A DNA stretch of 64,000 bases from Rhizobium sp. Root274 (GTDB lineage: Bacteria > Pseudomonadota > Alphaproteobacteria > Rhizobiales > Rhizobiaceae). The position numbers and the translations under genes are program-made. The notes under the pieces were generated by a model that did no database searches, was not told the DNA's origin, and saw nothing but the letters and a program-made list of their open reading frames with translations. The DNA lies in NCBI RefSeq assembly GCF_001429245.1, contig NZ_LMJE01000007.1, forward strand, positions 473,127 through 537,126, written 5' to 3'. Position 1 is the stretch's first letter. Each line of letters starts with the position of its first letter. Below are positions 21,274-30,228 of this stretch, in pieces.

Positions 21274-23343
21274 ATGACGCTCGAATTCGCCCCTTTCATC
21301 CCATGGCTCGCCATCATCATTCTGGCGGTTCTCGCGACGCTCCTGGCCGCACTCGGCTTGCTGTGCGGCCTGCGCGGAACCCTCATCCGCTTCACCGCGT
21401 CGCTGGCCGTGCTCGCAGCGCTTGCCAACCCGCTGCTTTTACAGGAAGAACGCGATCCGCTGACCACAGTCGTGCCCGTCATCGTCGACCGCAGCCAGAG
21501 CCAGCAGATCGCTGGCCGCCCTGCCCAGACCGACGAAGCTCTGGCAGCCTTGCGGGAACGCCTCGCCCGCTTCCCCAATCTCGAACCGCGCATCGTTGAA
21601 GTCACCGATCCCGGCCACAGCGAAGCCCCCTCGACGAAACTCTTCGAGGCCCTGCAGACCGCGACCGCCGATGTACCACCCGCTCGGGTCGGCGGTGCCA
21701 TATTCCTGACCGACGGCCAGGTCCATGACCTTCCGCCGGACACCCAGCCGCTTCCCTTCTCCGCCCCCATTCACGCGTTGATCACTGGTAAAGCCGGCGA
21801 ATTTGACCGCCGCATCGAGATCCTGCGTGCCCCGCGCTTTGGCATCGTTGACGAAGAGCAGGAACTGACCTTCCGCGTCTTCGACGACGGTCAGGAATCC
21901 AGTCAGCCGGCAGACGTCTCCGTCAAGATGAACGGCGAGGACCTCGGCACCGTCTCGGCCCTGCCTGGCGCCGAGACCTCCTATGCCTTCAAGGTGCCGC
22001 GTGGCGGCAACAACGTGCTGGAATTCTCCGTCGCCGGCACACCGGGCGAAGTCACCGACATCAACAACCGCGCGATCCATCTGATCGAAGGCATCCGCCA
22101 GAACCTGCGTGTGCTGCTCGTCTCGGGCGAACCGCATGCCGGTGAACGCGCCTGGCGCAATCTGCTGAAGTCGGATGCCTCCGTCGACCTTGTCCACTTC
22201 ACCATTCTGCGCCCGCCGGAAAAACAGGACGGCACGCCGATCAACGAGCTCTCGCTGATCGCCTTCCCGACCCGCGAACTCTTCGTCGAGAAGATCAATG
22301 ATTTCGACCTGATCATCTTCGACCGCTACCAGCATCGCGGCGTGCTCCCGATCCTTTATTACGACTACATCGCCGAATATGTGAAGAACGGCGGCGCGCT
22401 TCTGATCGCCGCCGGCCCCGAACATGCGAGCCAGGATTCGATCGCGCTTACCCCGCTCGAATCCGTTCTCCCCGCCGCCCCGACCGGCGAAGTGCACCAG
22501 GCCGGCTTCTACCCGCGTCTGTCGGAACAGGGAAAACGCCACCCGGTCACCCGTGGCCTCTCCGGCTCCACCAGTGAGCCGCCCCATTGGGGCCGCTGGT
22601 TCCGCAGCGTCGATGTGTCGGACGCAGCTGGCGAAACCGTCATGACTGCGGATGAAGGTCGGCCGCTTCTGGTGCTGAACCGCGCCGAACAGGGCCGCGT
22701 CGCGATGCTTCTGTCTGATCAAGGCTGGCTCTGGGCGCGCGGCTTCGAAGGCGGCGGCCCGCATGTCTCGCTCTATCGTCGCATCGCCCACTGGCTGATG
22801 AAGGAGCCGGAGCTCGAAGAAGAGGCTCTGCGCGCCCGCGCTCAGGGGCGCACGCTCGAAGTGACCCGCCAGACCATCGGCGATGCCCCCGGCCCCGCCA
22901 CCATCAGCACGCCCTCGGGCCAGACCCTCACGCTCGACCTCTCGGAGATCCAGCCCGGCCTCTATCGCGGCGAACGCCGCATGACGGAAACGGGCCTCTT
23001 CACCGTCACCAATGGCGATTTCTCCACCCTCGTCCATGTCGGCGCGGTCGACGCCCCCGAATTCCGCGCCATGGTCTCGACAACCGAAACACTCGCCCCG
23101 ATCAGCCGGGAAAGCCGCGGCCTGACGGCCCGCCTCGACACCGGCAACGACGCCGTCCGCGTTCCCGACATCCTGCCCGTGCGCGGCGAAGTCCGCGTCG
23201 CCGACGACCGGCGCATGCTGATCCGCCTCACCGACGAAACCGTGCTGAAGGGCGTCAACACGCTGCCTTTGTTTGCAGGGTTCGCCGGCTTGGGCATCCT
23301 GCTCTTGGCGGTCTCGGCCATGTGGTGGCGCGAGGGGCGGTAG
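21274..23343 (+). CDS. Membrane protein of the MoxR operon with GATase-like domain
   Basis: The 689-residue protein has two N-terminal membrane helices (LAIIILAVLATLLAALGLL and then LAVLAALANPLLL), a large extracytoplasmic part and a last helix near residue 670 (LPLFAGFAGLGILLLAVSA). A class I glutamine-amidotransferase-like fold is suggested at about residues 285-430 (LRVLLVSGEPHAGERAW, then YVKNGGALLIAAGPEH), with no clear catalytic Cys. The start is one base past the previous stop codon. It is the last gene of the operon. Confidence 0.87.
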   Translation: MTLEFAPFIPWLAIIILAVLATLLAALGLLCGLRGTLIRFTASLAVLAALANPLLLQEERDPLTTVVPVIVDRSQSQQIAGRPAQTDEALAALRERLARFPNLEPRIVEVTDPGHSEAPSTKLFEALQTATADVPPARVGGAIFLTDGQVHDLPPDTQPLPFSAPIHALITGKAGEFDRRIEILRAPRFGIVDEEQELTFRVFDDGQESSQPADVSVKMNGEDLGTVSALPGAETSYAFKVPRGGNNVLEFSVAGTPGEVTDINNRAIHLIEGIRQNLRVLLVSGEPHAGERAWRNLLKSDASVDLVHFTILRPPEKQDGTPINELSLIAFPTRELFVEKINDFDLIIFDRYQHRGVLPILYYDYIAEYVKNGGALLIAAGPEHASQDSIALTPLESVLPAAPTGEVHQAGFYPRLSEQGKRHPVTRGLSGSTSEPPHWGRWFRSVDVSDAAGETVMTADEGRPLLVLNRAEQGRVAMLLSDQGWLWARGFEGGGPHVSLYRRIAHWLMKEPELEEEALRARAQGRTLEVTRQTIGDAPGPATISTPSGQTLTLDLSEIQPGLYRGERRMTETGLFTVTNGDFSTLVHVGAVDAPEFRAMVSTTETLAPISRESRGLTARLDTGNDAVRVPDILPVRGEVRVADDRRMLIRLTDETVLKGVNTLPLFAGFAGLGILLLAVSAMWWREGR

Positions 23344-23641
23344 CGCCGAGACCATAGTCTGGCATTTTCCCGAATTGCGCGTTCTGGTAGCGACATGATC
23401 AAAGCCGACATCAAGCAAGACCGACAGGAAAATGGATGCTGCGCGATCTGCGCACCGGCGAACACCTTGAGTTGCGCGGCGCGAACTCAATGAACCCATC
23501 GGATCTACCCTTGAAGAAGGGGCTCGACCTGACCAAGCCGATCGCCGCCCGGGCGCTCAGCGGTCGTCAAATGCTGACGCGGCAGGAAATAAACCGGATA
23601 ACTGGACCGAAACTATTGGGAATGCAGAGAGCAGTCTCCTC
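23344..23641. other. Intergenic gap, no convincing gene
   Basis: About 300 bases follow the MoxR operon. A short open frame on the plus strand (23436-23645) has no ribosome-binding site or family likeness. I looked here for a RelE/HigB-type toxin that would pair with the antitoxin remnant that follows, and found none. Confidence 0.45.
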
Positions 23642-23941
23642 GTGAAAGACCAGTCCCACGACGATGCCATGCGAGCCTTTTCGGCGAGGATCCGGCGCTT
23701 GCAGCAGCAACCCTGGATGCGATCCTCGCCGAAGGTGATCAAGGCGAGCTTCTCGTAACACTACGCCAATTGGCCAAAGCCTTTGGTGGCGTAGCGGCTA
23801 TTGCGGAATCTGCCGAGCTGAACCCGACGCAGCTCTACCGGACCCTGTCCGAAAGAGGAAATCCGGAACTGAAGAGCCTCACCGCTCTGCTGAAAAGCAT
23901 GGGGGGTGCGTTTGTCGGTCCAGCCCTTGGACCGCCTCTAG
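23642..23941 (+). pseudogene. Frameshifted HTH addiction-module antidote (HigA-like)
   Basis: The sequence reads as a typical antidote protein only when two frames are joined. From 23642 one frame gives VKDQSHDDAMRA. From 23677 another gives LFGEDPALAAATLDAILAEG and later VTLRQLAKAFGGVAAIAESA with ELNPTQLYRTLSERGNPELK. A run of six G after the AT at about 23899 shifts the frame again; with five Gs it would end MGVRLSVQPLDRL and stop at 23939-23941. So one base seems lost near 23677 and one gained near 23905. The toxin partner is absent. Assembly error in the G-run is possible. Confidence 0.6.
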
Positions 23942-23948
23942 CGCCCCC

Positions 23949-24482
23949 TCACCCCTCCATCGCCTTGGATTTTTCCCGCGCCAGCCCGCGCGAACCCGCA
24001 ACCCCACGCGGGAAACCGCTGCGGTCGGAGAAATCCCGCACTTCGCCGAGGCGGCGCGTATGCCGTCCACGCGCAGCACCGGCCGCGATGAAGTCGAGCA
24101 GCGTGACGCCGGCAACCAGGACCAGCGCGATTGCCACATTGTCCTGCTTCGGATTGTCGGCATGCATGGCAGCGCCAAGGGTCACGACATCAATGCCGTC
24201 TCCGGCAAGCCGACTCGCAAGCCCCAGTTCCTTGTCTACCGAGAGCGTCATCATCCCGGTGCCGATTTCGCGCAGGCCAGCTGCCTGCACCATGGTCTCC
24301 TGACCTTCCATGCCAAGTGTACGGGTCAGGCGGTGAGCGGCGAACAACTCGACAAGGCCAAGCCCGATGCTGAACCAGCCAAGATTGCGGGCGAGCCGGT
24401 CGGAGGAGGAAAACGAGCTTGGCCCCTTGGACACGACCGTCGGATCGCTCTTGTCGCGCTTGAGATTGCTGAAAATCGACAT
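23949..24482 (-). CDS. Small membrane protein, second gene of the alcohol dehydrogenase operon
   Basis: The 177-residue protein has membrane segments at about residues 35-50 (LGWFSIGLGLVELFAAHRL) and 115-140 (VAIALVLVAGVTLLDFIAAG). The middle LGMEGQETMVQAAGLREIG resembles the membrane part of rhizobial cyclase/dehydrase-like proteins, here without the cyclase domain. GGAGGAG precedes the ATG. It begins 14 bases after the dehydrogenase stop, so the two share a transcript, likely from the EcfG-type promoter at 25763-25787. Function unknown. Confidence 0.75.
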   Translation of the reverse strand: MSIFSNLKRDKSDPTVVSKGPSSFSSSDRLARNLGWFSIGLGLVELFAAHRLTRTLGMEGQETMVQAAGLREIGTGMMTLSVDKELGLASRLAGDGIDVVTLGAAMHADNPKQDNVAIALVLVAGVTLLDFIAAGAARGRHTRRLGEVRDFSDRSGFPRGVAGSRGLAREKSKAMEG

Positions 24483-24496
24483 GGTTTCTCCTCCGG

Positions 24497-25672
24497 TTAC
24501 GGCTTCAGAACGACCTTGATGCAGCTGTCCTGCTTGTCGCGGAACACCTTGTACATCTCCGGTCCGTCTTCGAGACTGGCGGTGTGGGTGATGACGAAGG
24601 ACGGATCGAGCTGCCCTTCCTCGATGCGCCGGACGAGGTCCTCCGTCCAGCGCTTCACATGGGTCTGCCCCATGCGGAACGTCAGGCCCTTGTTCATCGC
24701 CATGCCCAGAGGCAGCTTGTCGACGAGGCCGCTATAGACGCCAGGGATCGAAATGATGCCGCCCGGTCGGCAGACATAGATCATCTCGCGCAGCACATGT
24801 GGCCGATCGTTTTCCATCAGCATCATCTGCTTGGCCCGGTCCATCAGACTGTCTGGATGGCTCATCGAGACATGGCTCTCCATGCCCACGGCATCGATAC
24901 ACTTTTCCGGACCCTTGCCCCTCGTGAGCTCGTTCAGCCGCTCGATGACGCTTTCTTCCTTGAAATTGATCGTGATCGCGCCGCCGGCTTCCGCCATCGA
25001 GAGACGTTCCGGCAGGTAATCGATCGCCACAACCTGGGCTGCACCCAGAAGAACGGCACTGCGGATCGCCATCTGGCCGACCGGCCCGCAGCCCCAGATC
25101 ACCACCGTATCCGTCGGTTCGATGTCGCACTGCACCGCTGCCTGCCAGCCGGTCGGCAGGATGTCGCTGAGGAAGAGCGCCTGCTCGTCGCTCATGCTGT
25201 CGGGCACTTTGATATGCGTGCTGTCGGCATAGGGCACCCGCAGATATTCCGCCTGCCCACCCGGATAACCGCCGGTCAGATGCGTATAGCCGAAGAGACC
25301 GCCGGTCGCATGACCGAAGACTTTTTCCGCCAGATCCTTCTTCCGGTTCGATTCCTCGCAGACGGAGAAGTTTCCACGCCGGCATTGCTCGCATTCGCCG
25401 CAGGTAATGGTGAACGGGATGACGACCCTGTCGCCCTTCTTGAGCTTGCCGTTCATGCCGGATCCGACCTCGACGACTTCGCCCATGGTCTCGTGCCCCA
25501 TGATGTCGCCCGGCATCATAGCCGGGATGAAATTATGAAACAGATGCAGGTCAGACCCGCAGATCGCGCAGCTGGTGACCTTGATGATCGCATCCCGCGG
25601 ATTTTCGATCTCCGGATCACTCACCTGATCACACCGGATATCTTCCTTGCCGTGCCAAACCAATGCGCGCAT
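24497..25672 (-). CDS. Zinc-dependent alcohol dehydrogenase
   Basis: The 391-residue medium-chain dehydrogenase carries the catalytic-zinc motif CAICGSDLH and GHETMGEVVEVG, the structural-zinc cysteines in TCGECEQCRRGNFSVCE, and a Rossmann glycine motif GCGPVGQ. It belongs to the glutathione-independent formaldehyde dehydrogenase-like group of MDRs, judged by its long insert (SNRKKDLAEKVFGHATGG). GAGGAG lies before the ATG at 25672; an open frame reaching 25843 would add an unlikely tail. An EcfG-like promoter lies about 90 bases upstream, so general stress control is likely. The substrate is not certain. Confidence 0.93.
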   Translation of the reverse strand: MRALVWHGKEDIRCDQVSDPEIENPRDAIIKVTSCAICGSDLHLFHNFIPAMMPGDIMGHETMGEVVEVGSGMNGKLKKGDRVVIPFTITCGECEQCRRGNFSVCEESNRKKDLAEKVFGHATGGLFGYTHLTGGYPGGQAEYLRVPYADSTHIKVPDSMSDEQALFLSDILPTGWQAAVQCDIEPTDTVVIWGCGPVGQMAIRSAVLLGAAQVVAIDYLPERLSMAEAGGAITINFKEESVIERLNELTRGKGPEKCIDAVGMESHVSMSHPDSLMDRAKQMMLMENDRPHVLREMIYVCRPGGIISIPGVYSGLVDKLPLGMAMNKGLTFRMGQTHVKRWTEDLVRRIEEGQLDPSFVITHTASLEDGPEMYKVFRDKQDSCIKVVLKP

Positions 25673-25762
25673 CTGCGTCTCCTCATTACTGGGGTCTATG
25701 ACGAAGACGGCGGGTGAAAGGTCTTTACGCCTCCTCCTTCCGCTTCGTCCGGTGCCTGCCCA

Positions 25763-25787
25763 ACAGTTCGGCGCCGGAACGGTTCCG
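25763..25787 (-). promoter_or_regulatory. EcfG/RpoE2-type general stress promoter for the dehydrogenase operon
   Basis: On the minus strand GGAAC (25787-25783) is followed after exactly 16 bases by TGTT (25766-25763). The alphaproteobacterial EcfG consensus is GGAAC-N16/17-cGTT. The expected start of transcription lies about 80 bases before the ATG at 25672. The rest of the 25673-25993 gap shows nothing else. Confidence 0.6.
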
Positions 25788-25993
25788 CAAAAAGTGTTTG
25801 CGCCTCTCCCGTAGACCTCCGACTTCGCGCACGGCACGTTCACGGGTTTGCCGCTGCGGCAAGAAGACGTGGGTGGGCTAACGCCGACGCGAAATGGCGC
25901 CCGCCGCCTCTAGCGGTTGATGAAAGGTGGAAGAAACTAACGGAAGCAGCCGTTTGACGAGGCTGACGACAGCGGCAGCCCGGCCCGCTCGGA

Positions 25994-26080
25994 TCAGAAA
26001 ATCAGTTTGAAAAACAGGACGACCACGATCAGGCCGATGAGGAAAATGGCGCCGATCGTTCCACCAATGAATTTCAGCAT
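25994..26080 (-). CDS. 28-residue single-helix membrane peptide
   Basis: The gene encodes MLKFIGGTIGAIFLIGLIVV followed by VLFFKLIF: one membrane helix with lysines near both ends. AGGAG lies 8 bases before the ATG at 26080. An EcfG-type promoter at 26155-26179 is in the right place. An open frame extends upstream to 26251 but lacks a start signal. Such tiny hydrophobic stress peptides are often missed in annotation; the role is unknown. Confidence 0.6.
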   Translation of the reverse strand: MLKFIGGTIGAIFLIGLIVVVLFFKLIF

Positions 26081-26154
26081 GTCTGTCTCCTGTCTGGTCA
26101 ATGCAAATGACGGCACGTCCGGATCAACCGGAGATGCCGTGCGGACAGACGGGG

Positions 26155-26179
26155 AACAGATCGCGCCTCGTTTGGTTCC
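26155..26179 (-). promoter_or_regulatory. EcfG/RpoE2-type general stress promoter for the 28-residue peptide
   Basis: Minus strand GGAAC (26179-26175), 16 bases, then TGTT (26158-26155), the same spacing and the same -10 bases as the site at 25763-25787. The ATG of the peptide gene is about 75 bases downstream. Confidence 0.6.
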
Positions 26180-26255
26180 GCGCCCCGACCTGAAAGCACG
26201 GATGGATACGCCCGCAGCCAGGGGCCTCGTATTCCCCGACTGCGGGCGCAAGGCA

Positions 26256-26531
26256 TCAGGACCGGCCCGTCTGCGGACCGATCAGCCCGGTCACTTCCGT
26301 CACGCGGTCCGCCGGGAACCCACCCTCTTTGGCATGCCGATAGACGGCATCGGCGCTTTCTGCCTCATGTACGCAGTACATCTTGTCGCCGGTCACGTAG
26401 CTGGTGATCCAGTGATAAGGCTCGCCCAGCCCGGCGACGACAGCATTGGATTTCGCCGAAATCTCCTTCAGCGTCGCGGCGTCCATTTGGCCGAGGCCGG
26501 GTATATTCCGTTCAATCACGAATTGCGGCAT
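26256..26531 (-). CDS. DUF4242 family protein
   Basis: The 91-residue protein begins MPQFVIERNIPGLGQMDAAT and contains VTGDKMYCVHEAESADAVYRHA, the DUF4242 pattern of a ferredoxin-like domain that in some relatives binds nickel. It starts 35 bases after the stop of the secreted protein gene at 26567-27052, so both probably share a transcript. GAGGAG is found just before the ATG. Confidence 0.8.
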   Translation of the reverse strand: MPQFVIERNIPGLGQMDAATLKEISAKSNAVVAGLGEPYHWITSYVTGDKMYCVHEAESADAVYRHAKEGGFPADRVTEVTGLIGPQTGRS

Positions 26532-26566
26532 TGCAGTCTCCTCGTAGAAATGTGTTTGGGGGATGG

Positions 26567-27052
26567 TCAGTGTGCGTGATCGCAGCTGACGCGGGGATTC
26601 ATGTCGGCGAAGGTGCCCTTGGGATTGTCCCGCCAGGCCCAGACATGCAGCTCGTAAAAGGCCGGCAGCCCGTAGCGGTTCGGAGCGCTGTTCAGGCTGA
26701 ACAGCTGTCCGCCGAGATTGGCCGGCCCCTTGGTGGTGATGTATTCCACCGCGACGAGGTGCAGCCTGCCATTCTCGTCCGGCTCATACATCACAGCCTC
26801 GGGCTTTCCGACATCAAGAACCTCGTCCTTGATCAGGTCGGCATTGACGTAGTGGATGCCCATGGCGCCGCCCTCGACGCCGCTCGTGCAGGGAATGGGT
26901 TTGTAACCTTCCTTCACGGCCTGCGCGACGGTCACGAAGCGGGCATTGACCTGTCTAACCTCGCTCACAAACCCGCCGGCTTTTGCCGCCGCAATGGACG
27001 GCACGCCCGCCAGCAGCAAGATCGCTGCAAGCGGGATCGCTTTCGAAATCAT
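26567..27052 (-). CDS. Secreted hypothetical protein
   Basis: The 161-residue precursor has a clear signal peptide (MISKAIPLAAILLLAGVPSI then AAAKA). GGAGGT precedes the ATG at 27052. The mature part has GGAMGIHYVNADLIKDEVLD and YELHVWAWRDNPKGTFADMN ending in CDHAH; the His and Asp residues could bind a metal, but that is a guess. Two cysteines might form a disulphide. I recognise it as a widespread uncharacterised exported family without a function. It is divergent from the LuxR-type regulator, which may control it. Confidence 0.7.
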   Translation of the reverse strand: MISKAIPLAAILLLAGVPSIAAAKAGGFVSEVRQVNARFVTVAQAVKEGYKPIPCTSGVEGGAMGIHYVNADLIKDEVLDVGKPEAVMYEPDENGRLHLVAVEYITTKGPANLGGQLFSLNSAPNRYGLPAFYELHVWAWRDNPKGTFADMNPRVSCDHAH

Positions 27053-27275
27053 AGTGAAATACCTCCGGATGTTGCCTTTCACAGACGAAAGCCGGCTCGC
27101 AGCACAGCACTTCATCCGCGACGGCGACTGTACGGATCGCCCCCCATGCGCCATCTCCCGCACGGGGGATGATTTGAAAAATACAACTCTGTGTTATGGT
27201 CGAAACGTCAAACAGGCCGCGCAAAAGACCGGGCACCAGCGGCTCCGACACCCCGGACATGACAGGACAGCACGA

Positions 27276-28409
27276 ATGCAGCAGGATTTATCAGACCTGA
27301 TCGGCAGCATTTATGATTGCGTCGCGAGCGAAAACCTCTGGCCGGAGGCGCTGTCGCTCATCAACCGCAAGGCTAATGGCTTCCTGACTACCCTTGCCGT
27401 CTTCGATACCAACACCCGCGCCGCCCGCCTGGCGCAGGTTGCCTGCGACGACGTCGAAGCTATCAAGACCTTGATGCAGCACGCAAAGGACGTCCCCTTC
27501 TTTCACCTGCTCCACCGCATGGTCACCGACGAGCCGGACACCTTGGAGCGGATGTTTCACCTCTATGGCCCGGATGGTGAGACCGTCTGGAAGAATGGCG
27601 CGCTCTACCGGAATTTCCACGCCCCGTTCCAGATCGTCAACTCCATCGACATGGCCGTCCTGAAACGCCCGAACCGCGTCGGGACGATCAACATCTCCGT
27701 CCAGTATGAGCCGAGCGACCGCCGGGTTTTCAACCTCGTCGGCCTCCTCGGGCCCCATATTCGCCGGGCAGTCACCATTCACGACATGTTCGAAATGGAA
27801 CGCGCGGAAAATGCGGTGCTGCGCGATGTCATAGATGCGCTGGAGCATGCCGTGATCATCGTCGCCGACGACATGTCGATCCTGTTTGCCAATGCCGCCG
27901 CCGAAGAGCGCCTGCGCGATCAGGTGGTCGTCGAGCAACGCACCGGCAAGCTGGTGGCGCGCTATCCCTATGCGCAGGCGGCTCTGGTCAAAAGCGTGGG
28001 CGTCGGCGCGCGTGACGAGGTCTCGCTCGGCGCAGCCGGCATCGATCTTCCCCTGGGCTCAAGCAGCCATCCGGCCGTCGCGCATGTCCTGCCGCTGCAG
28101 AAACGCGTGCAACGCGAGCGTTTCGAAAGCCGCGCGGCAGCGGCTGTTTTCATCGCCGCGGCCGGAACGGTCGTCCAGTCCGCCATCGATGCGGTCGCAG
28201 CCCTTTTCGGCCTGACGGGTGCGGAAAAACGGATCGTGGCATATGTGTCGGAAGGCCGCTCCCGCGCCGAAATCTCTCAAGCGCAGGGTGTCTCTGACGG
28301 CACGGTCAAATCGCAACTCTCCGCCATTTTCGACAAGACCAACACGAGCGATCAGCGCGACCTTCAGCAACTGGTGCGGGATATCACCCCTCGGGTGCGC
28401 AGACCTTAA
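27276..28409 (+). CDS. LuxR-type HTH transcriptional regulator
   Basis: The 377-residue protein has a C-terminal helix-turn-helix: LTGAEKRIVAYVSEGRSRAE, then VSDGTVKSQLSAIFDKT, typical of LuxR/NarL-type DNA binding. The N-terminal about 300 residues form a sensor without a receiver signature; a PAS-like part may lie at about 190-300 (ALEHAVIIVADDMSILFAN). AGGACAG precedes the ATG at 27276. The long open frame starting at 26946 is antisense to the neighbour and not used. It may act on the divergent secreted-protein operon. Confidence 0.85.
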   Translation: MQQDLSDLIGSIYDCVASENLWPEALSLINRKANGFLTTLAVFDTNTRAARLAQVACDDVEAIKTLMQHAKDVPFFHLLHRMVTDEPDTLERMFHLYGPDGETVWKNGALYRNFHAPFQIVNSIDMAVLKRPNRVGTINISVQYEPSDRRVFNLVGLLGPHIRRAVTIHDMFEMERAENAVLRDVIDALEHAVIIVADDMSILFANAAAEERLRDQVVVEQRTGKLVARYPYAQAALVKSVGVGARDEVSLGAAGIDLPLGSSSHPAVAHVLPLQKRVQRERFESRAAAAVFIAAAGTVVQSAIDAVAALFGLTGAEKRIVAYVSEGRSRAEISQAQGVSDGTVKSQLSAIFDKTNTSDQRDLQQLVRDITPRVRRP

Positions 28410-28415
28410 GCCCTC

Positions 28416-28991
28416 TCAGGCCGAGGCATAGGCCTTTGCCGGACGCTCGGGAGAACCAGCCACATTGTCAGCGTCGACAGCCACGGCCTTGCAATCCCGC
28501 CAGGCAATCACGCCCTTCAGCCGCTCGTGCACATCATCCCCGATCGGCACCACCAGCACCCGGTTCGGATCAACCGGCCCCGGAAAATCCAGCGCCTTAT
28601 AGGTCACCTTCTCGAAGCCGAGCGGCATGTAATACGGCGGGTCGCCGATCAGGATCACACCCTCGGAGCCCTTGCGCCGCGCCGATTCGATTGCAATCCG
28701 CACCAGTTCGCGGCCGATGCCCCGGTTCTTGTGGGAAGGCCGGACGGCAAGCGGTCCAAGCAGATGCCCTTTCACCCCACCGGCCATAACAGGCGTCATG
28801 CGCACAGAGGCGATCGTCTCTCCATTGTCGGCGCAGATATAGGAAAGCGACCGGTCATGCGGGCCCTGCTCGCGGATTCGGGCAGCCGCACGGGTGTGCT
28901 GGCCGGGGCCGAAGGCTTCTTCGTTGATGAGTTCGATGACCGCGTCATGCGACGCATCCTCGGTGAGGTAGACAAGCCCGAAATTTTTCAT
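28416..28991 (-). CDS. GNAT-family N-acetyltransferase
   Basis: This 191-residue protein carries the acetyl-CoA-binding motif LLGPLAVRPSHKNRGIGREL (the R/QxxGxG/A pattern as KNRGIG), and PPYYMPLGFEKV, the usual C-terminal strand of this group. I start it at 28991 (MKNFGLVYLTEDAS); an in-frame ATG at 29021 is possible. The substrate is unknown. It converges on the LuxR-type gene. Confidence 0.88.
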   Translation of the reverse strand: MKNFGLVYLTEDASHDAVIELINEEAFGPGQHTRAAARIREQGPHDRSLSYICADNGETIASVRMTPVMAGGVKGHLLGPLAVRPSHKNRGIGRELVRIAIESARRKGSEGVILIGDPPYYMPLGFEKVTYKALDFPGPVDPNRVLVVPIGDDVHERLKGVIAWRDCKAVAVDADNVAGSPERPAKAYASA

Positions 28992-29241
28992 GGATGACAG
29001 AAACCAGCAGACAGACAGCAATAGGGTTCACAAGCACACCTTGCGGCGGCTAGGAGCATCAGCGTCGTCGTGGGTTCCGTACAGGGGTCATGACAGGCTT
29101 TCTTTGGTCAGTTTTTTCCCGATAGCAGCAAAATTTCCGTCCGTCCAACGGAAAACGCACTGTTCATAGCATCGCCCCTCGCAATCGCAGCCGGGTGCCG
29201 TATCTTCCCCGGCAAGTGAGAAACATCGAAAGGAACACGTC

Positions 29242-30225
29242 ATGGGCAGGCTGGTAGACGGCATCTGGCAGGACGTCTGGTACGACACGAAGTCGACCTC
29301 GGGCCATTTTAAGCGGGCGGATGCGAGCTTCCGCAACTGGGTGACGGCGGATGGCGCCCCGGGTCCAAGCGGCACAGGCGGCTTCAAGGCTGAAGCTGGC
29401 CGCTACCATCTCTATGTCTCCTATGCCTGCCCCTGGGCCCATCGCACGCTGATCTTCCGCGCCTTGAAGGGCCTGGAAGACCTGATCTCGGTCTCGGTCG
29501 TCGACCCGCTGATGCTGTCCAACGGCTGGGAATTCCACGAGCGGGATGGCGCCACCGTCGACCACCTCTTCGGCTCGGACTATCTCTGGCAGGTCTATGT
29601 GAAGGCCGACCCGACCTTCTCCGGCCGCGTTACTGTACCCGTCCTCTGGGACAAACATCAGAACACGATCGTCTCGAACGAGAGCTCCGAAATCATCCGC
29701 ATGTTCAACTCGGCCTTTAACGGCCTGACCGGCTCGACGCTCGACATGCACCCGCAGGACCTTCACGCGGAGATCGACGAGATCAACAAGCGCGTCTACG
29801 ACACCGTCAACAACGGCGTCTACAAGGCCGGCTTTGCCACCACGCAGGAAGCCTATGAGAGCGCGGTCTATCCGCTCTTCGAAACCCTCGACTGGCTGGA
29901 AGAGCGCCTGACCAATCAGCGTTACCTCTTCGGTGCCCGCGTCACCGAAGCCGACTGGCGCCTGTTCACCACCCTCGTCCGCTTCGACCCCGTCTATGTC
30001 GGCCACTTCAAATGCAACATCCGCCGCATTGCCGATTATCCGGCGCTTTCAGCCTATCTCCGCGACCTGTATCAGACCCCGGGCGTGGCCGAGACCGTCG
30101 AGATGCGCCACATCAAGCATCACTATTATCGCAGCCACACCATGATCAACCCGACCGGCGTCGTGCCCGTCGGACCGGAGCTCAACCTGACGGCCCCGCA
30201 CGACCGCGAACGTCTCTCCGCCTGA
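29242..30225 (+). CDS. Glutathionyl-hydroquinone reductase-like glutathione transferase
   Basis: The 327-residue protein matches the Xi-class glutathione S-transferases. It has the catalytic-site motif YVSYACPWAHRTLI with the active Cys, then NESSEIIRMFNSAFNGL and the C-terminal helical domain ending in HYYRSHTMINPTGVVP. These enzymes reduce glutathionyl-hydroquinones back to hydroquinones. AAAGGAAC precedes the ATG. The 220 bases before it show no gene. Confidence 0.93.
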   Translation: MGRLVDGIWQDVWYDTKSTSGHFKRADASFRNWVTADGAPGPSGTGGFKAEAGRYHLYVSYACPWAHRTLIFRALKGLEDLISVSVVDPLMLSNGWEFHERDGATVDHLFGSDYLWQVYVKADPTFSGRVTVPVLWDKHQNTIVSNESSEIIRMFNSAFNGLTGSTLDMHPQDLHAEIDEINKRVYDTVNNGVYKAGFATTQEAYESAVYPLFETLDWLEERLTNQRYLFGARVTEADWRLFTTLVRFDPVYVGHFKCNIRRIADYPALSAYLRDLYQTPGVAETVEMRHIKHHYYRSHTMINPTGVVPVGPELNLTAPHDRERLSA

Positions 30226-30228
30226 TCG

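Noticed and set aside
21439..23499. Long minus-strand open frame over the last gene of the MoxR operon
   Set aside because: It is the antisense frame of a real coupled gene on the plus strand and has no domain.
25340..25360. GGTTCGATTCC resembling a tRNA T-arm
   Set aside because: It lies inside the alcohol dehydrogenase coding sequence and no tRNA fold surrounds it.
25777..25799. Possible plus-strand EcfG site GGAAC in the same palindrome
   Set aside because: The spacing to GTT is only 14-15 bases and no plus-strand gene follows.
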